Shown piece by piece: positions 1-6,626 of a DNA stretch of 6,639 nt (positions are counted from its first letter, which is position 1; each line of letters opens with the position of its first letter). Below the pieces are notes generated by a model. That model did no database searches. It was not told the origin of the DNA and saw only the letters and a program-made list of their open reading frames with translations. The DNA comes from Nitrospinae bacterium RIFCSPLOWO2_12_FULL_45_22 (lineage in GTDB: Bacteria > 2-12-FULL-45-22). The position numbers and the translations under genes were made by a program. The stretch spans positions 1 to 6,639 of the forward strand of contig MHDQ01000116.1 in the NCBI GenBank assembly GCA_001803565.1. Direction: 5' to 3'.

Positions 1-125
1 CCGAAAAATGCAATTCTTTTTTAAAACTCAGGTCGGGCAAGCCTTTAGGCTGGCTTCGGCAAATATTTCCTGCAAGGCTGAAGCCTTGCCCTACAACTAT
101 TTGAGAACATATCCGCATTTTTCGG
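1..125. repeat. MITE-like palindromic element with 11-bp terminal inverted repeats
   Basis: The perfect inverted repeat CCGAAAAATGC (1-11) / GCATTTTTCGG (115-125) closes a 125-bp unit. Inside it, GCAAGGCT (72-79) and AGCCTTGC (82-89) form a perfect 8-bp stem with a 2-nt loop. A smaller stem, AGCCT (40-44) / AGGCT (47-51), lies to its left. GGGCAAGCC (35-43) also pairs with GCCTTGCCC (83-91) with one mismatch, so the unit can fold as nested or alternative hairpins. No coding capacity is apparent. It begins 9 bp beyond the serS stop codon, so it could sit in the serS 3' UTR; no U-run follows the strong stem, so it is not a classical intrinsic terminator. Because the left end coincides with the window edge, the element may extend further and no target-site duplication can be tested. 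The mobile-element (MITE/REP) reading is inference from the architecture. Confidence 0.6.
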
Positions 126-134
126 ATTTAGCAA

Positions 135-1752
<1,618 letters not shown>

Positions 1753-1761
1753 GATTGCACA

Positions 1762-1767
1762 TCCCTC
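1762..1767 (-). promoter_or_regulatory. Ribosome binding site fixing the TTG start of ftsB
   Basis: GAGGGA on the minus strand lies 9 nt before the TTG at 1752. The upstream frame closes with TGA shortly before it, so this site decides an otherwise weak-looking start. An overlapping ATG (minus strand, in the ATGAGGGATG context) is out of frame and soon meets a stop. Confidence 0.7.
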
Positions 1768-1820
1768 ATTTCAGTTAAATTAGTTACCACGCAAAGGTAA
1801 TTTGGGTCATTAGGTTACAA

Positions 1821-1883
1821 GGTTATTGGGTTATTGAGTTATTAGGTAATTAAATCACCTAATGACCCAATAACCTAATTACC
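1821..1883. repeat. Octamer-periodic hairpin between hemL and ftsB
   Basis: The left arm (1821-1851) and right arm (1853-1883) are reverse complements at 26 of 31 positions. Both arms are built from 8-nt units of the form RGGTNATT (for example GGTTATTG, AGGTAATT, GGGTCATT). More units continue left to about 1803. In RNA from either strand this would be a very long AU-rich stem. It is not followed by a clean U-run on the minus strand, so I do not call it an intrinsic terminator, although it could stabilise 3' ends or attenuate transcription between hemL and ftsB. A structurally matching copy lies at 4126-4208. Confidence 0.8.
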
Positions 1884-1903
1884 TTTTATCCTCTCTTCGC
1901 GCC

Positions 1904-1919
1904 CTTTGTGGCTTTGTGG
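1904..1919. repeat. Tandem CTTTGTGG octamer duplication
   Basis: Two exact, adjacent copies of CTTTGTGG (1904-1911 and 1912-1919) occur, with a degenerate third unit immediately left. On the minus strand this reads as CCACAAAG repeated. It forms part of the right flank of the composite element in this gap and shares its 8-nt period with the central hairpin. Confidence 0.7.
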
Positions 1920-1944
1920 TTCCTATCAAAATATTGCTTAAGGG

Positions 1945-3228
1945 TTACTTTAGGGTTTTTAGGGCCTTATAGTTGCTGGTAATAGTCTTTTCTATATCTC
2001 CTTCAGAATGGGCTAAGGACAAGAAACCAGTCTCGAATTGAGAAGGGGCCAGATAAATCCCCTGCGTGAGCATATGCTGAAAATATTGGGCATATTGTCC
2101 CGTATCGCATCCCTTCACCTGTTGATAATTAAAGAGGGGGCCAGGCTGGAAGAAGGTACAGAACATGGAGCCGATGCGGGTTAGATAAAGGGAGCTACCG
2201 GTTTCCTGAATGTTTTTCTCTATACCAGCACATAAACGCTGGCCTTTTTTCTCCAGCTCTTCATAAATTCCTTTTTGGGCTAATATCTTCAGGGTTTGTA
2301 TCCCGGCAGCCATAGCTAAGGGGTTACCGGAAAGGGTACCAGCCTGATAAACCGGGCCTGTAGGGGCTATTAGCTCCATTATTTCTTTCTTCCCACCATA
2401 AGCCCCAACCGGTAGTCCACCGCCAATAATCTTACCCAGACAGGTCAGATCAGGAGAGAGACCATAGAGTTGCTGGGCACCGCCATAGGCCACCCGAAAG
2501 CCCGTAATGACTTCATCAAAGATCAGTACCATGCTATATTTGGCGGTCAAGGAGCGTAAGCCCGCCAAAAAGCCCTCTACCGGCGGTATGAGCCCCATAT
2601 TGCCGGCTATGGGCTCCACAATAACACAGGCTATCCCCTCCCCTTCCCGCTCCAATAGCCGCTCTACCTCCTCTAAGTCATTATATGGTAGAGTCAGGGT
2701 AAGCTTTGCCAGGTCATGGGGTACACCAGGGCTATCGGGTATACCGAGCGTAGTAGCACCAGAACCGGCTTTTACTAACAGGCTGTCGGCATGACCATGA
2801 TAGCAGCCCTCAAATTTTATTATCTTGCTCCGGCCCGTATAAGCCCGTGCCAGGCGGATAGCGCTCATCACTGCCTCAGTGCCAGAATTGACCAGACGCA
2901 CCAGTTCTATAGAGGGGACAGCACGGACTATCATACTGGCCAGATCTATCTCCAGCTCTGTAGGGGCACCGTAACTGGTGCCATGCTCGATGGTCTCTTT
3001 GAGGGCCTGGACAATTGAGGGGTGGCTATGTCCCAGGATAAGGGGTCCCCAGGAACAGACATAGTCAACATATTCCCGCCCATCCACATCAAATATCCTG
3101 GACCCCTCGGCCCCTTTAATAAAGAGCGGTCTGCCCCCTACGGCCTTGAAGGCCCGTACTGGGCTATTCACACCACCAACGATATATTTTTGGGCTTCAG
3201 CGAATAATGCCTGCGAGCGATCTGTCAT
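1945..3228 (-). CDS. hemL: Glutamate-1-semialdehyde 2,1-aminomutase
   Basis: HemL is the PLP-dependent class III aminotransferase-fold enzyme that converts glutamate-1-semialdehyde to 5-aminolevulinate, the last step of the C5 route to tetrapyrroles, in the cytoplasm. At 427 residues it has the usual length. The N-terminus carries the family block [15 protein letters not shown] (18-32). Also visible are the cofactor-phosphate loop SGTEA (115-119), the YHGH segment (143-146) that stacks on the PLP ring, and Asp238 in FDEV, which contacts the pyridine nitrogen. Lys266 in [16 protein letters not shown] is the Schiff-base lysine, with the mobile glycine-rich gate around it. Nothing essential appears missing. 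The ATG at 3226-3228 follows the mtnP stop by only 4 bp, and its ribosome binding site (AGAAGGG) overlaps the last mtnP codons, so the two genes are probably translationally coupled. hemA and the other hem genes are not in this window. Confidence 0.97.
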   Translation of the reverse strand: MTDRSQALFAEAQKYIVGGVNSPVRAFKAVGGRPLFIKGAEGSRIFDVDGREYVDYVCSWGPLILGHSHPSIVQALKETIEHGTSYGAPTELEIDLASMIVRAVPSIELVRLVNSGTEAVMSAIRLARAYTGRSKIIKFEGCYHGHADSLLVKAGSGATTLGIPDSPGVPHDLAKLTLTLPYNDLEEVERLLEREGEGIACVIVEPIAGNMGLIPPVEGFLAGLRSLTAKYSMVLIFDEVITGFRVAYGGAQQLYGLSPDLTCLGKIIGGGLPVGAYGGKKEIMELIAPTGPVYQAGTLSGNPLAMAAGIQTLKILAQKGIYEELEKKGQRLCAGIEKNIQETGSSLYLTRIGSMFCTFFQPGPLFNYQQVKGCDTGQYAQYFQHMLTQGIYLAPSQFETGFLSLAHSEGDIEKTITSNYKALKTLK

Positions 3229-3232
3229 AGGG

Positions 3233-4105
3233 CTAGCCCTTCTTGGTCATATATTTAGCAATTATTAAATCTAAGTCCCGTTTTGCCTGAGCAGAGATAT
3301 ATTCCGGTGGCGTAAGGATAGCGTCTTTTAAGGCCGTGGCACAGATACAATCCCTCGTTTCCGAAATCTTTTTTACTGCCCCCTGAATAATCTGCTGGGC
3401 CAACTGGGTATTTTTATTCATGATGGCAATAACGGCATCAATAGTAACATCCTCTTCGTGCTCATGCCAACAGTCATAGTCAGTTACTAAGGCCATGGTC
3501 GCATAGCATATCTCGGCCTCACGGGCCAGTTTAGCCTCGGGTATATTGGTCATACCAATGACATCTACTCCCCAGATACGGTATATATTGGATTCAGCCC
3601 GGGTAGAGAACTGGGGTCCTTCCATACAAATATAAGTACCACCCATATGGACACTGGCCCCTTGCTCTTTACCGGCAGCGAAGAGGATAGAGCTTAACCT
3701 GGAACATACCGGATCAGCAAAGGCTACATGAGCTACAATACCATTGCCAAAAAAGGTACTTATCCGCTTGCTGGTGCGGTCAAAGAATTGATTAGGGATA
3801 AGGATATCGCCCGGGCGGATATTTTCCCGCATACTCCCCACTGCACTGACCGAGATGATCCATTCTATCCCCAGTTTTTTCATACCATAAATATTAGCCC
3901 GGTAGTTAAGCTCGGAGGGCAATAGCCTATGACCCCTACCATGCCGGGGTAAGAAGGCCATCGGAACCCCTGCTAAAGTGCCCAGGATATAGGCATCCGA
4001 GGGCTCGCCAAAAGGGGTATCAACCCTTACCTCCCGCACCTCTTCTAATCCTTTTATTTCATAAAGACCACTACCGCCAATAACTCCTACCCTCTTTCCT
4101 GGCAT
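3233..4105 (-). CDS. mtnP: S-methyl-5'-thioadenosine phosphorylase (MTAP/PNP family 2)
   Basis: This enzyme phosphorolyses 5'-methylthioadenosine, the by-product of polyamine and other SAM-dependent synthesis, to adenine and 5-methylthioribose-1-phosphate for salvage. The 290 residues span the whole purine nucleoside phosphorylase family 2 fold. Visible motifs are VIGGSGLY (8-15) and RHGRGH (54-59), both in the phosphate site; [13 protein letters not shown] (67-79); SAVGSM (87-92); and [11 protein letters not shown] (162-172). [13 protein letters not shown] (184-196) and [11 protein letters not shown] (208-218) follow. The TDYDCW motif, with its two aspartates 209 and 211, is the adenine-recognising form typical of MTA phosphorylases rather than guanosine/inosine enzymes, which supports the mtnP name. 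The ATG at 4103-4105 has a near-ideal AAGGAGGT site. It is upstream of and nearly abuts hemL. An alternative is a broader 6-oxopurine or inosine activity, which the DYD motif makes less likely. Confidence 0.94.
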   Translation of the reverse strand: MPGKRVGVIGGSGLYEIKGLEEVREVRVDTPFGEPSDAYILGTLAGVPMAFLPRHGRGHRLLPSELNYRANIYGMKKLGIEWIISVSAVGSMRENIRPGDILIPNQFFDRTSKRISTFFGNGIVAHVAFADPVCSRLSSILFAAGKEQGASVHMGGTYICMEGPQFSTRAESNIYRIWGVDVIGMTNIPEAKLAREAEICYATMALVTDYDCWHEHEEDVTIDAVIAIMNKNTQLAQQIIQGAVKKISETRDCICATALKDAILTPPEYISAQAKRDLDLIIAKYMTKKG

Positions 4106-4110
4106 CTAAC

Positions 4111-4118
4111 ACCTCCTT
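4111..4118 (-). promoter_or_regulatory. Consensus ribosome binding site of mtnP
   Basis: AAGGAGGT on the minus strand ends 5 nt before the mtnP ATG (4103-4105). It is the strongest Shine-Dalgarno match in the window. The octamer hairpin arm (from 4126) ends only 7 bp upstream of it, so if transcribed the hairpin would sit directly against the mtnP ribosome landing site. Confidence 0.85.
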
Positions 4119-4125
4119 ATTATTG

Positions 4126-4208
4126 GGTAATTAGGTCATTAGGTAATTACGTTATTATTAGGTGATTCTCCACAACTAATGACCCAATGACCTAATAACC
4201 TAATGACT
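4126..4208. repeat. Octamer-periodic foldback element, copy 2
   Basis: The left arm (4126-4157) and right arm (4177-4208) are reverse complements at 25 of 32 positions, with a 19-nt loop. Both arms are written in the same 8-nt RGGTNATT units as the element at 1821-1883, and both copies share TAATGACCCAAT in the right arm. The element fills almost the entire gap between the acetyltransferase stop (4216) and the mtnP ribosome binding site. No open reading frame is present. It may act as a transcript-stabilising or attenuating hairpin, or be an inert expanded repeat; the sequence does not decide. Confidence 0.8.
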
Positions 4209-4215
4209 TAAACTG

Positions 4216-4686
4216 TCAAGTTGTTAGCTGAGATATTAAGGCTATCTCATCACATTCGGGAAATTTGAAGCACCTGATACAATCACCCCAAACCTTTTGG
4301 GGCAATTGGATTTTGTCTATACGCTGAAATCCTAATCGTTCAAAAAAACCGGGGCGGTATGTCAGAGTATAGACCCGGTTTATCCCCAGTTGCTGGGCTT
4401 CTTCCAGACATTTTTTTACCAGTTGGGTCCCATAACCCTGACCGTTGCATTCTTCCTTAACTGCCAGGGCCCTTATCTCTGCCAGGTCTTCCCAGTTAAT
4501 ATGGAGGGCACAGACTCCCACTACCTCTTCCTCTAAGTCATACACAGAAAAATCTCTTAAGTCCTCATATATCTCATTAAGGGATCGGGCCAATAATTCC
4601 CCTTTCTGGGCATAATAGTTTATAAGGGATTGTATCGGCTTAACGTCCCTGATCCTAGCCTTCCTGATCACTCTCTTTTTCTCCAT
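4216..4686 (-). CDS. GNAT N-acetyltransferase, short ArgA (N-acetylglutamate synthase)-like
   Basis: This 156-residue single-domain GNAT protein transfers acetyl from acetyl-CoA to an amine. RKARIRDVKPIQSLI (8-22) forms the start of the fold. CALHINWEDLAEIRALAV (59-76) leads into the acetyl-CoA pyrophosphate loop NGQGYG (81-86). TLTYRPGFFERLGFQRIDKI (107-126) covers the later strands. The tail KVWGDCIRCFKFPECDEIAL (131-150) carries Cys136, Cys139 and Cys145. WEDLAEIR plus this cysteine-bearing KFPxCDE tail is what I recognise from the short N-acetylglutamate synthases used for arginine synthesis in bacteria lacking full-length ArgA, hence the functional guess; no arginine gene is adjacent to confirm it. 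The ATG at 4684-4686 has no Shine-Dalgarno sequence; a 5-bp hairpin occupies that place. It is the first gene of the leftward run and diverges from the PHP gene. Confidence 0.82.
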   Translation of the reverse strand: MEKKRVIRKARIRDVKPIQSLINYYAQKGELLARSLNEIYEDLRDFSVYDLEEEVVGVCALHINWEDLAEIRALAVKEECNGQGYGTQLVKKCLEEAQQLGINRVYTLTYRPGFFERLGFQRIDKIQLPQKVWGDCIRCFKFPECDEIALISQLTT

Positions 4687-4688
4687 TG

Positions 4689-4701
4689 GGGCATTCTGCC
4701 C
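4689..4701. promoter_or_regulatory. Perfect inverted repeat directly before the acetyltransferase start
   Basis: GGGCA (4689-4693), TTC, TGCCC (4697-4701) form a perfect 5-bp stem with a 3-nt loop ending 2 bp from the acetyltransferase ATG. It occupies the position where a ribosome binding site would be expected. It could be an operator half-site pair or an RNA hairpin; the choice is inference. Confidence 0.45.
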
Positions 4702-4735
4702 TTGACTATAAACCCAAAACCCGATAATCTGTTAA
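4702..4735. promoter_or_regulatory. Candidate overlapping divergent promoters
   Basis: On the plus strand, TTGACT (4702-4707) and GATAAT (4723-4728) are spaced by 15 bp and would serve the PHP gene. On the minus strand, TTAACA (4735-4730) and TATAGT (4710-4705) are spaced by 19 bp and would serve the acetyltransferase gene. Each hexamer matches the sigma-70-type consensus at 5 of 6 positions, but both spacers are off the 17-bp optimum. The -35 of one overlaps the -10 of the other, so the two could not be occupied together. Location between divergent starts supports the reading; the spacing argues for weak or regulated activity. Confidence 0.4.
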
Positions 4736-4737
4736 GT

Positions 4738-5256
4738 ATGAAATTGAAGCTAGATCTTCATACCCATTGTATAGAGGCAACCGGCTTTGCTAAGCCTGAT
4801 ATTCCATTAGCCCGAAAGATTATAGCCATAGTAAAGGCCCGGGGCCTGGATGGCATTGCTATCACTGATCATGCTGAATTAGGACAGGAGTTTGCTCACC
4901 AGCTAAAAGAGATTATTGACCATTCTTTTCCTGGCGAAATCATAATCATTCCCGGCCAAGAACTACGCCGCGGCTTAGACCATATGGTTGAGCTTTTTTT
5001 GCCGGGCAACTCTACCTTTCGCTTCCTGGCTCATCCTGGCAGCTCCCTGAATCCCTGGGCAGACCAGCCTGATGGCCTGCATGGATTAGAGATAGATAAT
5101 GGTTCCTATTTTGTTGATAAAGACAAGGTCCGGCAACTTGCTCAAAGATATGATCTTCTCTTATTGTCCAATAGCGATGCCCATAGCCTATCTGATATTG
5201 GTCAGTATTATACTGAAATTTCCTTAGAAGAACTCAAAGCCCGGGCAGCAAGATAA
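4738..5256 (+). CDS. PHP-domain metal-dependent phosphoesterase-like protein
   Basis: This 172-residue protein is a compact PHP (polymerase and histidinol phosphatase) domain with no attached polymerase or kinase domain. The metal-ligand motifs occur in family order: DLHTH (6-10), ITDHAE (42-47), PGQE (72-75), LAHPG (97-101), LEIDNG (117-122) and SNSDAH (144-149). A catalytic metal site is therefore probably intact, and hydrolysis of a phosphoester or nucleotide is the likely chemistry; the substrate is unknown. I chose the ATG at 4738 because MKLKLDLHTH is the usual start of short PHP proteins. The frame is open further left, but that part runs antisense through the acetyltransferase gene. 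No clear Shine-Dalgarno sequence precedes it, and the candidate -10 ends only 9 bp before the ATG, so translation may be leaderless. It stands alone on the plus strand before the rubrerythrin gene, with a 132-bp gap. Confidence 0.88.
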   Translation: MKLKLDLHTHCIEATGFAKPDIPLARKIIAIVKARGLDGIAITDHAELGQEFAHQLKEIIDHSFPGEIIIIPGQELRRGLDHMVELFLPGNSTFRFLAHPGSSLNPWADQPDGLHGLEIDNGSYFVDKDKVRQLAQRYDLLLLSNSDAHSLSDIGQYYTEISLEELKARAAR

Positions 5257-5315
5257 AAGTAGTGCCAGGGCTTGTTCTCCCTTTATCCAGACTTGTCAAA
5301 CCCCTATTTTTATGT

Positions 5316-5357
5316 TAGACATTATAGTACGATTTAGTGGGAGCTGTCTAGTACTAT
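5316..5357 (+). promoter_or_regulatory. Overlapping inverted repeats upstream of the rubrerythrin gene
   Basis: TAGACA (5316-5321) is the exact reverse complement of TGTCTA (5345-5350), and ATAGTAC (5324-5330) is the exact reverse complement of GTACTAT (5351-5357). The arms are interleaved, not nested, so only one stem can form at a time. TAGTACTA (5349-5356) is itself an 8-bp palindrome. TATAGT (5323-5328) resembles a -10 box, but I see no good -35 at normal spacing, so a regulated or activator-dependent promoter is possible. The site lies 31 bp upstream of the rubrerythrin start. The regulator is not identifiable; no canonical Fur or PerR box is seen. Confidence 0.4.
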
Positions 5358-5377
5358 TAGCGGAAATTTTGCACTTA

Positions 5378-5384
5378 GGGAGGG
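5378..5384 (+). promoter_or_regulatory. Ribosome binding site of the rubrerythrin-like gene
   Basis: GGGAGGG ends 4 nt before the ATG at 5389, a strong purine-rich Shine-Dalgarno sequence that fixes the start and contrasts with the absent site of the preceding PHP gene. Confidence 0.75.
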
Positions 5385-5388
5385 AATA

Positions 5389-5913
5389 ATGGAAGAGGCC
5401 TTAGCATTACTCAAGTCAGCCATAGAATTAGAAAAAGATGGTTATAAGTTTTATATAGAAGCAGCCAAGAAATCTACTGATCCCAAAGGAAAGGCAATCT
5501 TTGAACAACTGGCGAAGGATGAGATCGGGCATGAAAAGGCTTTAGTAGCCGAATATGAGTCTCTGCACCAGACCGGTCAATTAATCCAACACCCCCAAAC
5601 TCCATTAGCTAAGATATATAAAGTAGGGGAGAGGCCTAAAATCTTTAGTAGTGACCCTGAGGGAAAAGCCCGTATCAAGCCTAGTACTACTGATTTAGAG
5701 GCATTAAGAATAGCTATGGCTAATGAGAAAAAGGCCGTTGAATTTTTCTCTCAGGCAAGGGATAAGAGCCACGATCCCTTAGCGAAAGGCCTATATAGCC
5801 GTTTAGTAGCAGAAGAAGAGAGCCATATTCTGCTCTTGGAAGGAGAATATGACTACCTCACGAATGCCGGTTTTTGGTTGGGGCACCAGGAATTCACTAT
5901 GGAGCATGCCTAA
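5389..5913 (+). CDS. Ferritin-like/rubrerythrin-family diiron protein without rubredoxin domain
   Basis: This 174-residue protein has a ferritin-like four-helix fold of the rubrerythrin type, a group of diiron proteins that in anaerobes reduce peroxide or otherwise handle iron and oxidative stress. The expected carboxylate and histidine ligands are present in two pseudo-symmetric halves: Glu15 in ELEKDGYKFY and Glu45-x2-His48 in DEIGHEKAL; then Glu113 in ANEKKAVEFF and Glu143-x2-His146 in AEEESHILLL. A proline-rich, basic linker (about 63-103) separates the halves. There is no C-terminal CxxC pair, so the rubredoxin domain of classical rubrerythrin is absent and an external electron donor would be needed if it is a peroxidase. 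The start is set by a strong GGGAGGG site. It shares its stop-codon bases with the convergent HD gene. Iron storage or another diiron chemistry is possible, so I give no symbol. Confidence 0.88.
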   Translation: MEEALALLKSAIELEKDGYKFYIEAAKKSTDPKGKAIFEQLAKDEIGHEKALVAEYESLHQTGQLIQHPQTPLAKIYKVGERPKIFSSDPEGKARIKPSTTDLEALRIAMANEKKAVEFFSQARDKSHDPLAKGLYSRLVAEEESHILLLEGEYDYLTNAGFWLGHQEFTMEHA

Positions 5914-6626
5914 ATCTCAAGGAGCCGGCTTTGTTCGGGCCTCAACCGGAACATCTCTGGGGTCATGAGATGAGCAGTGTTGTTTTTGATATGGTACTCG
6001 TAAATATCCCATAAGCTAGCCAGCTCATCAAAATTATCCCTCTTTTCCCGTAAGAAACCATAAAGGAGTTTCAAGGCTGGTATATGAGGTTTGATAATAT
6101 CACCTTTGGCCAAACAATCGGCTACAAAGATGTCTATAATATCCTCCCGCTTTGCCGGAGCCCTATCCAGGGCCTTTTTCAGCTTATCATAGAAGGCCTT
6201 TAGTTGATTCCTTCCCTGAACATATCTTAGGGTCATAAAATATCTCATAGGTAAGTAATGACAACCAACAATCTCCGCTACTTCTTTCTGGTCAATCCCC
6301 AGCTCAGTAAAAATCTCTTCGGGTAGCAAAAGGACCATCTCCAGACCCAGTGACTCATGACCGCTTTTAAACTGGTGCAAGATATGTCCATCATCATCGG
6401 TTACTACTTTACCATTGCGGGAAATAGTTAGTGCCAGCCTGGGCTTGCCAATATCATGGAAATAGCCCGCAGCAACCAGGGTATCCCTGGTGCCCATCAA
6501 CTCTAACTTCTCTACACAGAGCAAGGTATGCCGATAAACATCGAGATTATGATATTCATTCTGATAAAGTCCTATCCCGGCTTTAACCACCCCTAATTCT
6601 GCCAGTTTCTTTAATTCCGCCCTCAT
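5910..6626 (-). CDS. Stand-alone HD-domain phosphohydrolase, CCA-enzyme HD-like
   Basis: This 238-residue protein of the HD superfamily comprises metal-dependent phosphohydrolase motifs only. Ligand candidates appear in order: His33 (DVYRHTLLCVE), His57-Asp58 (YFHDIGKP), His90 (SGHESLG), His123 (VGCHYLP) and Asp170 (FVADCLAKGD), enough for a mono- or dinuclear site. The LGVVKAGIGL...DVYRHTL...HDIGKP...GHESLG spacing resembles the HD domain attached to bacterial tRNA nucleotidyltransferases (CCA-adding enzymes), but no nucleotidyltransferase domain is present in this frame. A role in cleaving a phosphoester or cyclic phosphate, possibly linked to RNA, is inference only. The ATG at 6624-6626 lies 13 bp from the window edge, has at best a weak GGGAT site, and the frame stays open to the edge, so the true start may lie outside the window. 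Its TAG shares bases with the rubrerythrin TAA on the opposite strand. Confidence 0.82.
   Translation of the reverse strand: MRAELKKLAELGVVKAGIGLYQNEYHNLDVYRHTLLCVEKLELMGTRDTLVAAGYFHDIGKPRLALTISRNGKVVTDDDGHILHQFKSGHESLGLEMVLLLPEEIFTELGIDQKEVAEIVGCHYLPMRYFMTLRYVQGRNQLKAFYDKLKKALDRAPAKREDIIDIFVADCLAKGDIIKPHIPALKLLYGFLREKRDNFDELASLWDIYEYHIKNNTAHLMTPEMFRLRPEQSRLLEI

Larger units (their letters stand above)
1786..1920. repeat. Composite intergenic foldback element, copy 1 (outer boundary)
   Basis: Most of the 192-bp hemL-ftsB gap is one composite palindrome. The outer ends are ACCACGCAAAG (1786-1796) and CTTTGTGGT (1912-1920), whose complement ACCACAAAG differs from the left end only by a 2-base insertion. 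The centre is the octamer hairpin annotated separately (1821-1883). An exact tandem duplication of CTTTGTGG occupies 1904-1919, preceded by a degenerate third unit (CTTCGCGCC, 1895-1903). No open reading frame of note and no convincing promoter is seen. Function is unknown. Confidence 0.6.

Noticed and set aside
72-89. Intrinsic terminator for serS
   Set aside because: The 8-bp stem is strong, but in the serS direction it is followed by AGGAAATATTTG, not a U-run; it fits better as part of the 125-bp element.
1803-1883. CRISPR array or iteron-type origin
   Set aside because: The 8-nt units are contiguous with no spacers, the halves are inverted, and no cas, rep or dnaA-type genes are near.
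2507-3207. Three plus-strand open frames opposite hemL
   Set aside because: All are antisense to the strongly conserved hemL; low-complexity composition and no recognisable motif.
3728-3925. 65-residue plus-strand open frame opposite mtnP
   Set aside because: Antisense shadow over conserved mtnP motifs, with no independent support.
4630-4737. 36-residue N-terminal extension of the PHP protein
   Set aside because: It runs antisense through the acetyltransferase N-terminus and the divergent promoter region, while the protein family begins at the ATG at 4738 with the first metal motif.
5252-5287. Possible terminator after the PHP gene (GATAAA/TTTATC with AGGG/CCCT inside)
   Set aside because: The short stems overlap by one base, cannot stack into one good helix, and no T-run follows.
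5316-5357. H-type pseudoknot riboswitch
   Set aside because: The arm order fits a pseudoknot, but the zero-length third loop would have to cross a 6-bp helix, which is not feasible; alternative stems or an operator are more likely.
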